From contig NZ_JAABOP010000003.1 in the NCBI RefSeq assembly GCF_010671595.1, positions 62,001 through 126,000 on the forward strand: DNA of 64,000 nt. The letters run 5' to 3'. Within the stretch, counting starts at the first letter, position 1; the number at the start of each line of letters is the position of its first letter. The translations under genes were made by a program, and so were the position numbers. Positions 53,646 to 61,985 of the stretch are shown here, piece by piece. The notes under the pieces were generated by a model. That model had not been told where the DNA came from. It was given only the letters and a program-made list of their open reading frames with translations, and did not search any database. The DNA comes from Muriicola jejuensis. GTDB taxonomy: Bacteria > Bacteroidota > Bacteroidia > Flavobacteriales > Flavobacteriaceae.

Positions 53646-54326
53646 ATGGAAATCACCTTCCTGGGACATGCCACCCTGTCCATAAAACTGGCAGAACACA
53701 CCCTCCTCGTAGATCCTTTTATCACGGGTAACCCTATGGTCAAGGATACCATCTCCCTCAAGGGGCTGAAACCCGATTATATCCTGCTGACGCATGCGCA
53801 TCAGGACCACGTACTCGATGTGGAAGAGATCGCAAAACAATGCAAGCCCAAGATCATCAGCAATTACGAGATCGCCATGTATTTCCAGGAAAAAGGGTGT
53901 GAAGTACACCCTATGAACCACGGGGGTAGCTGGACCTTTTCCTTCGGTACTTTAAAGTACGTTCAGGCCGTACACACCTCTTCCTTTGCGGACGGTACCT
54001 ATGGGGGGCAACCCGGTGGTTTTATTATCAGCGCAGAAGGAAAGAACGTATATATCGCCGGGGATACGGCCCTCACCATGGATATGAAGCTCATCCCCAT
54101 GCAATTCAAACTGGACCTTGCCGTGCTTCCCATTGGGGACAATTTCACCATGGGCATCGATGATGCTGTCCGGGCTTCAGACTTTGTGGAGTGCGATAAA
54201 GTGCTGGGGTACCATTATGACACCTTCGGATATATTGAGATCGATCACAAGGTGGCCCAGGAGACCTTTGAGAATGCGGGAAAAAAATTGCACCTTTTGG
54301 GGATAGGGGAGACCCTGAAACTCTGA
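53646..54326 (+). CDS. Metal-dependent hydrolase, UPF0173 (metallo-beta-lactamase fold)
   Basis: A 226-residue cytoplasmic metallo-beta-lactamase-fold hydrolase of the UPF0173 (YtkL-like) family. FLGHATLSIK opens the fold, the metal motif HAHQDH spans H50 to H55, and further ligands are in NHGGSW and AGDTALTMD. The substrate is unknown. It follows the kinase by 24 bases and lies between that signalling pair and menC; the same family is found in Bacteroidota menaquinone clusters, but no pathway role is established. It is directly adjacent to the convergent SDR. Confidence 0.9.
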   Translation: MEITFLGHATLSIKLAEHTLLVDPFITGNPMVKDTISLKGLKPDYILLTHAHQDHVLDVEEIAKQCKPKIISNYEIAMYFQEKGCEVHPMNHGGSWTFSFGTLKYVQAVHTSSFADGTYGGQPGGFIISAEGKNVYIAGDTALTMDMKLIPMQFKLDLAVLPIGDNFTMGIDDAVRASDFVECDKVLGYHYDTFGYIEIDHKVAQETFENAGKKLHLLGIGETLKL

Positions 54327-55118
54327 TCAGACCACCCTGCTCCTGAGGACCACCCGGAGGAGAAGCCTCGGAAAAAACCGCTTGAGGTAGACACCCGAAA
54401 CCTCCTTCCCTCCGATGTATGCCTCAAATTTCTGCTTTTCTATCGCCTTAATCATCTTCCGGGCGAAAACATCCGGCGACATGCCTTCAGCGGTGGCCGT
54501 GTCATTGAGACCCTGAGAACTGCCATCGCCGGTTAGGGCGTTATAGGCAACTCGCGTCCTTACAAAGCCAGGACAGATCAGGGTGACCTTTATCCCGTCT
54601 TTTTCATGTTCCATCCTCAGCACATCGAAGAAACCGTGGAGGGCGTGTTTGGCAGCGCAATACCCTGATCGGAGCGGACTGCCGAAACGGCCCATCAGAC
54701 TGGTCACCGTTATGAAATGACCGCCACCCTGAGCGATAAAATGAGGCAGAAGCGCTTTGGTAAGGGCCAGGGTTCCCAGGTAATTTACTTCCATAAGTTC
54801 CCGGTAGACCTCCAGGGTGGTGTCGGCAATGAGGGAACGCTGGCTCACCCCGGCGTTGTTGATCAGCATATCGATAGGTCCGCTCATCTCTATGGCCCTG
54901 GCCACCAGCTCCTCCATCATTCCTGAGTCGCCCAGGTCCATCGGAAGGACCATCACCTTAGAAAGTGGGTTGCAGGCCTTTTTGACCCGCAACAGTTCTG
55001 CCTCATTCCTGGAGGATAGGATCAGGGTATTCCCGGACTCGCTCAATGCATAGGCGAGGGCTTCCCCTATTCCGGAAGATGCCCCCGTGATCCAAATCAC
55101 CTTGTCTTTAATCCTCAT
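54327..55118 (-). CDS. Short-chain dehydrogenase/reductase
   Basis: A 263-residue classical SDR with TGASSGIG at 11-18, NNAG, and catalytic S140, Y153 and K157 (YCAAK). The only minus-strand gene in the men cluster. I used ATG 55118; an upstream in-frame extension to 55292 overlaps menC and carries no fold. A second SDR is at 22545. The substrate is unknown. Confidence 0.9.
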   Translation of the reverse strand: MRIKDKVIWITGASSGIGEALAYALSESGNTLILSSRNEAELLRVKKACNPLSKVMVLPMDLGDSGMMEELVARAIEMSGPIDMLINNAGVSQRSLIADTTLEVYRELMEVNYLGTLALTKALLPHFIAQGGGHFITVTSLMGRFGSPLRSGYCAAKHALHGFFDVLRMEHEKDGIKVTLICPGFVRTRVAYNALTGDGSSQGLNDTATAEGMSPDVFARKMIKAIEKQKFEAYIGGKEVSGVYLKRFFPRLLLRVVLRSRVV

Positions 55119-55170
55119 GATTATGATCTTTATAAGAGTCAAAATATAGCTAAATTTGCAGCATTTCCTT

Positions 55171-56208
55171 ATGAAGGCATCCTTTAAAAAACACGTTCTC
55201 CAGTTCATCAGCCCCGGTGGCACTTCCAGGGGTATCCTTACCACTAAGGAGACCTGGTTCCTTGTGTTGAGGGATGGGAATAAGACAGGCATTGGGGAAT
55301 GCGGAATGTTCAGGGGTTTGAGCTATGACGACGTGCCCGACTACGAGCAGAGGCTACAGTGGGCATGCCTTCACATCGGAAAGGGACTCGACTTCCTGCT
55401 CGGGGAACTCCGGGACTATCCCAGTATACAATTTGGGCTGGAACAGGCATTCAGGTCGCTGGAAGCAGAGTATCCCTTTCTCCTGTACCCTTCAGCCTTC
55501 ACGGATGCGGTGGAACCGATCCCAATCAATGGCCTGATTTGGATGGGTAACCGAGAGTCTATGGAGGAACAGCTCAGGCAAAAAGTGGCCATGGGTTTTC
55601 ACTGTCTGAAACTCAAGATCGGGGCCATCGATTTCAACACAGAGCTCGACATACTGAGGGGGATACGGGCAGATTATTCAAAGGATGAGATCGAATTGAG
55701 GGTTGACGCCAATGGTGCCTTCGGCCCGGAAGACGCTTTCCGGAAACTGGAACAACTGGCAACCCTCGATATTCATTCTATTGAACAGCCGGTAAAACCC
55801 GGGCAATACCAACTTATGAAGTCGCTTTGTGAGGCGGGCCTGGTAGACATCGCCCTGGATGAAGAACTCATCGGACTAACTGCTGAAACAAAAAAGAGGG
55901 AATTGCTACAGATAGTAAAGCCGCATTACCTTATCTTGAAGCCCAGCCTGGTGGGAGGATTTCGCGGAAGCCGGGAATGGATTACCTTAGCCAGGGAGTT
56001 CGAGATAGGGTGGTGGGTCACCAGTGCACTGGAGAGCAACATCGGCCTCAATGCCATCGCACAGTGGACCTTTACCCTTCAAAATCCCATGCCCCAGGGC
56101 CTTGGTACGGGGCAATTGTTCTCCAACAATGTGGAGAGCCCCCTGGAGGTCACCTATGGCGAGCTTTGGTACAGGAAGGACAAGACCTGGAAAACGAATT
56201 TTATTTGA
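55171..56208 (+). CDS. menC: o-Succinylbenzoate synthase MenC
   Basis: A 345-residue enolase-superfamily enzyme that dehydrates SHCHC to o-succinylbenzoate. The catalytic lysine motif is K147-L-K149 (CLKLKIG). Metal ligands lie in RVDANGAF, IEQPV and LDEELIG, and the second lysine in LILKPSLVGGF. I used ATG 55171; TAAATTTG at 55151-55158 lies within the extended reading frame from 55156, supporting the shorter form. It is divergent from the SDR. Confidence 0.92.
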   Translation: MKASFKKHVLQFISPGGTSRGILTTKETWFLVLRDGNKTGIGECGMFRGLSYDDVPDYEQRLQWACLHIGKGLDFLLGELRDYPSIQFGLEQAFRSLEAEYPFLLYPSAFTDAVEPIPINGLIWMGNRESMEEQLRQKVAMGFHCLKLKIGAIDFNTELDILRGIRADYSKDEIELRVDANGAFGPEDAFRKLEQLATLDIHSIEQPVKPGQYQLMKSLCEAGLVDIALDEELIGLTAETKKRELLQIVKPHYLILKPSLVGGFRGSREWITLAREFEIGWWVTSALESNIGLNAIAQWTFTLQNPMPQGLGTGQLFSNNVESPLEVTYGELWYRKDKTWKTNFI

Positions 56209-56213
56209 AAGAC

Positions 56214-57149
56214 ATGTATATAGAACAAGGATACAAAGGGAGTTATGCCCAATGGAAGTTTTGGATTCTCCCACTTGGATTTATCGCCTTTATGGTGATG
56301 AATTATATTTCCATCATTTACTCCCCCGTAAGTGTGGACCAGATGATGGCAGGCCTGATCGAGCAATTAGGCTCCAACCTGGTACTCATCCTCTTGCTTT
56401 CCCCACTGGCTTTAGGTCTCTTCTTTCTGCTGGGATGGGTAAAATTAGTGCAACAGCAACCTTTAACGGCCTTTACGACTTCGCGCAGGAAAGTGGACTG
56501 GAACCGGATTTGGTTCGCCTTTTTCCTATGGGGAGGAATCACGGTGCTGCTGACGATGACAGATGTCTATTTTTCCCCGGAAGATTACAGGTGGAACTTC
56601 CAACTGGTTCCCTTTTTAAAGCTGGCAGCCATCGTCATATTGCTCATGCCCTTGCAGACAAGTTTCGAAGAATACATGTTCCGCGGTCATATGTTGCAAG
56701 GCGTGGGACTACTGGTTCGCAATCGCTGGTTTCCTCTCATTCTGACCTCCGTGCTTTTCGGGCTAATGCACCTGGGGAACCCTGAAGTAGACAAACTGGG
56801 GCCGGGGGTCATGATCTTTTACATAGGTACCGGACTTTTTCTGGGGATCACCACCCTTATGGATGAAGGCCTGGAGCTCGCTCTCGGTTTCCACGCTGCC
56901 AACAACCTCTTTGGAGCTCTCCTGCTCACCTCCGATTGGTCAGCATTTCAGGTAGATTCCATTTACAAGGATGTGTCAGAACCCACCCTGGGATGGAATA
57001 TCCTGCTGCCTGTTCTTATTCTCTTTCCCCTGTTATTGTTGTTCTTTGCAAAAAAGTATGGCTGGAAAGACTGGAGGGATAAATTGACAGGAAAAGTTAT
57101 GTCCAAAGAGGAATTCCTAGAAAATCAAACCCATGCAGAGACACTTTAA
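56214..57149 (+). CDS. CPBP family intramembrane protease
   Basis: A 311-residue multi-pass membrane protein of the CAAX/Abi (CPBP) family of glutamic intramembrane peptidases. The motif EEYMFR (E152, E153, R157) is intact; the other motifs are FGLMHLGNPE and GFHAANNLFG. About eight membrane segments are visible. The start at 56214 follows the menC stop by 5 bases. Its 3' end overlaps menE by 17 bases. The substrate is unknown; why it sits between menC and menE is unexplained. Confidence 0.9.
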   Translation: MYIEQGYKGSYAQWKFWILPLGFIAFMVMNYISIIYSPVSVDQMMAGLIEQLGSNLVLILLLSPLALGLFFLLGWVKLVQQQPLTAFTTSRRKVDWNRIWFAFFLWGGITVLLTMTDVYFSPEDYRWNFQLVPFLKLAAIVILLMPLQTSFEEYMFRGHMLQGVGLLVRNRWFPLILTSVLFGLMHLGNPEVDKLGPGVMIFYIGTGLFLGITTLMDEGLELALGFHAANNLFGALLLTSDWSAFQVDSIYKDVSEPTLGWNILLPVLILFPLLLLFFAKKYGWKDWRDKLTGKVMSKEEFLENQTHAETL

Positions 57150-58224
57150 CGATATACATCCTCACTTCAAATTGCAGGGATTTCACTATTCCCTTCACGA
57201 ACTCAACGACGTGGCTTACAGCCTTATCAAGGAAGGTGACAGGGAGGAGAGGCTTATAGGCGATTTCCTGATGGACTGGATCTCACCTCGGGAAGAAATC
57301 GTGGTAAAAACATCGGGTTCTACCGGCAGGCCTAAGTCGATCTCCCTGAAAAAACAGGCCATGGTGAATTCTGCTCTGGCAACGGGTTCCTATTTCGGGA
57401 TACGTGAGAGATCTACGGCCCTTCTGTGTTTGTCTGCAGATCATATAGCCGCAAAGATGATGCTGGTCAGGGCCATGGTCCTTGGATTATCCCTGGACAC
57501 GGTGACCCCTTCCTCCGCACCTCTTGCAGGAATCAGTAAACAGTACGATCTGTGTTCCATGGTCCCCCTGCAGCTCGAGAAATCGATCAGGCATCTTTCA
57601 AAAATTGGGACCATACTTGTTGGCGGGGCTCCCATCCCCGGTAAACTCAGAGACAGGCTGAAAGGTCTGGAGACGCGGATTTATGAGACCTACGGAATGA
57701 CGGAGACCTGTTCACACATAGCCGTGCGCTTCGTAGACGGAGAAAAACCTCAGGCACAGCAAGGCATGTCCGAACATTTCCACACCCTGCCGGGAATAAC
57801 CGTCTCCTCCGACGATCGCGGTTGCCTGCAGATCCATGCTCCAGAACTCGGGCTGGATAACCTGAAGACCAATGACCTGGTCAGCCTGGTCTCAGAAACG
57901 GAATTCGACTGGCTTGGAAGGTGGGACAATATGATCAATTCTGGGGGAGTTAAGCTCATTCCGGAACAGATTGAGGAAAAACTGAGAACTGTAATCTCAG
58001 GCAGGTTTATCATTAGTTCTAAACCGGATGATACCCTTGGGGAGAAACTGATCCTGGTGCTGGAGGGGGAGGGCAGGACCTCAGACCTGCTGGATAAGAT
58101 ATCTGGGATGAGAAAACTGGAAAAGTATGAGAAGCCCAAAGAGGTTTACTACCTGAATCATTTTCCACAATCTAAATCAGGGAAAGTTAAACGAGATGCC
58201 ATCCGAAAGGAAATACTCCAATAG
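57133..58224 (+). CDS. menE: o-Succinylbenzoate-CoA ligase, short MenE-like
   Basis: A 363-residue adenylate-forming enzyme that activates o-succinylbenzoate with CoA. The phosphate loop TSGSTGRPKS is at residues 60-69, YGMTETCSH is the A5 region, and the C-terminal catalytic lysine is in SKSGKVKRDAIRK. It is shorter than usual acyl-CoA ligases (about 450-500 residues), lacking part of the N-terminal domain, as seen in Bacteroidota MenE. Assignment rests on motifs plus position in the cluster. It overlaps the CPBP gene by 17 bases. Confidence 0.9.
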   Translation: MQRHFNDIHPHFKLQGFHYSLHELNDVAYSLIKEGDREERLIGDFLMDWISPREEIVVKTSGSTGRPKSISLKKQAMVNSALATGSYFGIRERSTALLCLSADHIAAKMMLVRAMVLGLSLDTVTPSSAPLAGISKQYDLCSMVPLQLEKSIRHLSKIGTILVGGAPIPGKLRDRLKGLETRIYETYGMTETCSHIAVRFVDGEKPQAQQGMSEHFHTLPGITVSSDDRGCLQIHAPELGLDNLKTNDLVSLVSETEFDWLGRWDNMINSGGVKLIPEQIEEKLRTVISGRFIISSKPDDTLGEKLILVLEGEGRTSDLLDKISGMRKLEKYEKPKEVYYLNHFPQSKSGKVKRDAIRKEILQ

Positions 58225-58316
58225 ACTGCGACATTCACTTCTATGAAAAAAGTGCGGCAACCAAAGAAACAGGCTCTGATTACATTTAATTATTATCAAT
58301 TTAAATATAATATCAC

Positions 58317-59708
58317 GTGGATTTCTCAAACTCTTCTCTCTTCAAATGTTTAATTAAGGGATATGGAATGGTATTCTTTATCTCTTTAGCAGCCGGTCTT
58401 TCTTCTGCTTTTGGACAACATATTCTGCCCGAAAAAGAAAGAGCGGCCGTAGTCGATCAGATCCTTGACGAGCGATTCAATACCGTGTTACCCGGCCTGA
58501 TGGACAAGACGGGAATCGACATGTGGATCCTGATTTCGAGGGAGTACAACGAGGACCCGGTGCTGAAAACCATGTTGCCGGCTACCTGGCTCAATGCAAG
58601 GCGGAGGACCATCCTCGTATTCTACAGGGACCAGCAGAACAACCGCATTGAAAAACTGGCGGTAGCCCGCTATAATGTGGGCAAAAACATCGTCTCGGCC
58701 TGGGATAAGGAGCAGGAACCCGACCAATGGAAACGGCTGATGGAGATCATTCAATCCAGGGACCCCCAACGAATCGGGCTCAATTTCTCCAAAGATCACA
58801 ACATCGCAGACGGCCTGGATAAAACGGACCATGACGAATTTATGGCCTACCTCCCCAAATCCTATCACAAAAGGGTGGTCTCCGCCGAACAATTGGCTGT
58901 GGCATGGATAGAGACCAGGACCGAACGGGAAATGGTCATATATTCCCAGTTAGTCAGTATTACCCACGAGATCATCGCTGAAGCATTTTCGGAAAAGGTC
59001 ATCACCCCTGGAATCACCACCACCTCAGACGTGGAATGGTGGATGCGGCAAAAGGTCACGGACCTGGGTCTGGAGACCTGGTTTCACCCCACGGTCGATA
59101 TTCAACGCTCTGAAGAAGCCCTGGTGGGGCATCTCTATTCCTTTTCAGGCAGGCCGGAGGATATGTTGATCCTGCCCGGGGATCTTCTCCACTGCGATTT
59201 CGGGATCACCTACCTAAGGCTCAACACGGACTGCCAGGAACTGGCATATGTCTTAAAACCCGGGGAAACAACTGCTCCTGAATTTCTCCTCGATGCCCTT
59301 CGGGAGGGCAACCGGGTGCAGGACCATCTCACAGAGAATATGAAAGCGGGCCTTAGCGGGAACGAGATCCTTTCCAGGGCGCTGGAAGCCGGAAGGGCAG
59401 AAGGGTTAAGGCCGGCCATTTACACCCACCCCCTTGGGATGTACGGGCATTCGGCCGGTACCACGATCGGGATGTGGGACTCCCAGGGCGGTGTTATGAA
59501 GGACGATGGGGAGAATTACCCCCTGAACCCCTATACGGTCTACGCCATCGAACTCAATACGACGGTCTATCTCCCTCAATGGAAGCGGGATATCAGGATC
59601 ATGCTGGAGGAAGCCGGATTTTACGGGAAGGACGGCTTCAGATATGTAAACGGAAGACAAACCGAATTACTACTTATTCCAAGACCTTTAACTCATCAGG
59701 GCCAGTGA
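58317..59708 (+). CDS. Exported M24 metallopeptidase (Xaa-Pro aminopeptidase type)
   Basis: A 463-residue exported peptidase. The signal peptide ends near SSAFGQ. The creatinase-like N-terminal domain is followed by the M24 pita-bread domain with likely metal ligands in HCDFGITYLRLNTDC (two Asp), THPLGMYGHSAG (His), AIELNTT (Glu) and MLEEAGF (Glu). It would remove N-terminal residues next to proline. The start is GTG 58317, with ATG 58368 an alternative. The stop is one base before the plug protein at 59710, so the two genes are probably in one operon. Confidence 0.85.
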   Translation: MDFSNSSLFKCLIKGYGMVFFISLAAGLSSAFGQHILPEKERAAVVDQILDERFNTVLPGLMDKTGIDMWILISREYNEDPVLKTMLPATWLNARRRTILVFYRDQQNNRIEKLAVARYNVGKNIVSAWDKEQEPDQWKRLMEIIQSRDPQRIGLNFSKDHNIADGLDKTDHDEFMAYLPKSYHKRVVSAEQLAVAWIETRTEREMVIYSQLVSITHEIIAEAFSEKVITPGITTTSDVEWWMRQKVTDLGLETWFHPTVDIQRSEEALVGHLYSFSGRPEDMLILPGDLLHCDFGITYLRLNTDCQELAYVLKPGETTAPEFLLDALREGNRVQDHLTENMKAGLSGNEILSRALEAGRAEGLRPAIYTHPLGMYGHSAGTTIGMWDSQGGVMKDDGENYPLNPYTVYAIELNTTVYLPQWKRDIRIMLEEAGFYGKDGFRYVNGRQTELLLIPRPLTHQGQ

Positions 59709-59709
59709 T

Positions 59710-61905
59710 ATGAAAAAGATCCCGTTTAAGCTCCTCTTTTGTATTCTCTGCGGTTTGTCAATCTCCGCTCAGGAGGATGTCAACAGAAATACGACCATTT
59801 TCTGGGACGTTTCCATTTCCATGAAGGACAGGGACCTGGAAAAGGACCTATCCATACTCGACAAGGTCTTCCAGAGGACACCGGATCAGGAGATACAACT
59901 CGTATTATTCAACATCGATGCCCTGGAAAGGTCCTATTCGATTAAAGGAGGCCAATGGGAAGCCCTGAAAAAAGATTTGGAATCTGTGCGCTATGATGGG
60001 GCCAACGACTACTCTCTTCTTAAAGGCCTGGCAAAGCACCCCAATATCTATCTCTTCACAGACGGAAACAGAATTTATGAGAGTGATTTTCCCGATCTGC
60101 CTGCCAAAAGTTTTTTGATCAACAGTTCTCCCTTCCGGGACGAGGAATTCCTCAAAAGGACCGCTTTGATCAACCGGTACCGCCTCATGGATTTTGCGGC
60201 TATTTTACCGGAGAATATCGGCAGCCTTAAAAATACCAGGACAGCAGAAAAGAATGTGGTCAAAGGGAAGGTGTATATTGACAACGTGCCTGTACCCGAC
60301 GTGGTGATCGCCGTAAAAGGGGAGGCCGGAGGTGTCAGGACCGTGCTGGACGGCAGCTTTTCCATTGAAGCCCGACCAGGGGACAGCCTTCTCGTAAGCA
60401 GCCGCAGCCGGAATACCTACAGGTACGTTCCTGTAGAGGAAGGTACGCAAATGAATATTTTTCTGGATGCGAACGTGGTCAGCCTGGAGGAGGTGGTCCT
60501 GGTAGAAAAAAGACAGGAGGAAGCAGTTGAGACCATCACCGGTTACGGCAAAGAAAACTCTGAGAAAATCGGGTACGCGGTCCAGTCCATTGACGACAAA
60601 TCCATCACGCCTATACAGACCAATGTTTCCCAGTCTGTTCTGAACAAATTCTCCAACGTAAATCTGGGAAATACGGACGATCTCAGTAAGGCGACCATGC
60701 GATCCAATACCTCCATTCTGGGCAATAATTACAGCCTGGTGGTCATTGACGGGGTGCCCCAGCGCCAATCGGATTCCTCCCAGGGCGCTTCCTCTTCCAG
60801 TCAGGCCGTTTTTGATTACATCAACCCAGATAATATCGCCTCTATTTCCGTCCTAAAAGGGTATGCCGCCACCAACCGCTACGGAAGCCTGGGTGCCAAC
60901 GGGGTGATCCTCATCACCTCCAAAAGCGCCGCAGCCGCAAAAACCTCTGGTGAACCGGTGGACCTGGCCAGGCTCAGGGACAATGTCTACACCGGGAAAG
61001 ATCAGCAAGCCCAAGGTACAAAATCAGAATTGCTGAAGATTTTGGAACTTTCCGGCAACAAAGAAAAAGCCTATGAGGAATATATCAGGTTGAGATCCGA
61101 CTCGGATGTTGGGGTCGGATTCTTTCTCGATGCCTACGACTATTTCAAAAAAGACGATCCCGAAAAGGCGGGCGTGATCGCCTCCGGGATCCTGGAGTTA
61201 TTTCCCAAAGACATCAATGCCCTGAAAGCAGTATCCCTGGCCCTGTCAGGTGTCAATAAATACCGGGATGTGATCCGCATCAATGAGGAGATCCTGGAGA
61301 TCGATAACAAACAAGCGCAAGCATATCTAGACATCGCTCTTGCCCGGAAGGGGATGGGGGAATACCAACAGGCCTTGCAAGATCTCCTCGCCCTTCGAAA
61401 TAACACCATCACCCCTCCCGTAAGTACCGGTAGCGTTTCTAAAACCGTGCTCAGAGAGATCAAAAACCTCGTATTTCTTCACAAAGGGGCATTAAATACC
61501 TCAGTTTTGCCCCCTGAACTTCTGAACAATCTTAAATACGATGTGCGACTGGTCTTTGAGTGGAATGATCCTCAGGCGGAGTTCGACCTGCAGTTCGTCA
61601 ACCCGCAAAACCGTTACTTCAACTGGGAACACAATACCCTGAGTGCCACGGAAAGGATGAAGGACGAGATCCTCAACGGGTACAGTTCTGAGGAATTCGA
61701 GTTCTACGGGGAAGGTGTACAGGGAAAGTGGATATTGAACGCGACCTATCTGGGGCATGTCGATATCACCAACCAGGTGCCTCTGGTCCTGAAATGTACC
61801 CTTTACCAGAATTTTGGATATCCGGATCAGACTTCCAAAGAGATCGTACTTTCTTTCTCAGCCCCGAATGAGACCAAAACCATTGCAGAAGTCCTGGTGG
61901 ATTAA
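59710..61905 (+). CDS. VWA / carboxypeptidase-regulatory-like / TonB-plug protein without barrel
   Basis: A 731-residue exported protein. The signal peptide ends at SISAQ. Domains in order: a von Willebrand A-like domain (about 25-165) with the metal-site DVSISM and LFTDG; a carboxypeptidase-regulatory-like beta domain (about 183-265); a TonB-receptor-type plug (about 270-405: GYAVQSIDDKSITPIQT, VVIDGVPQRQ, ISVLKGYAATNRYGSLGANG); a TPR-like helical region (about 440-560); and a C-terminal beta domain from about 610 (VRLVFEWNDPQAEFDLQF, FNWEHNTLS) resembling DUF2135. No outer-membrane barrel follows the plug. Its function is unknown. The next gene is a paralog without VWA. Confidence 0.85.
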   Translation: MKKIPFKLLFCILCGLSISAQEDVNRNTTIFWDVSISMKDRDLEKDLSILDKVFQRTPDQEIQLVLFNIDALERSYSIKGGQWEALKKDLESVRYDGANDYSLLKGLAKHPNIYLFTDGNRIYESDFPDLPAKSFLINSSPFRDEEFLKRTALINRYRLMDFAAILPENIGSLKNTRTAEKNVVKGKVYIDNVPVPDVVIAVKGEAGGVRTVLDGSFSIEARPGDSLLVSSRSRNTYRYVPVEEGTQMNIFLDANVVSLEEVVLVEKRQEEAVETITGYGKENSEKIGYAVQSIDDKSITPIQTNVSQSVLNKFSNVNLGNTDDLSKATMRSNTSILGNNYSLVVIDGVPQRQSDSSQGASSSSQAVFDYINPDNIASISVLKGYAATNRYGSLGANGVILITSKSAAAAKTSGEPVDLARLRDNVYTGKDQQAQGTKSELLKILELSGNKEKAYEEYIRLRSDSDVGVGFFLDAYDYFKKDDPEKAGVIASGILELFPKDINALKAVSLALSGVNKYRDVIRINEEILEIDNKQAQAYLDIALARKGMGEYQQALQDLLALRNNTITPPVSTGSVSKTVLREIKNLVFLHKGALNTSVLPPELLNNLKYDVRLVFEWNDPQAEFDLQFVNPQNRYFNWEHNTLSATERMKDEILNGYSSEEFEFYGEGVQGKWILNATYLGHVDITNQVPLVLKCTLYQNFGYPDQTSKEIVLSFSAPNETKTIAEVLVD

Positions 61906-61985
61906 ATCGGAAAATTTCGTATTTTTAGGATATCTGAGGTCTTGTATTTGACAGGACCTGAGGTAAATGCTATAAAAAAAACGCT

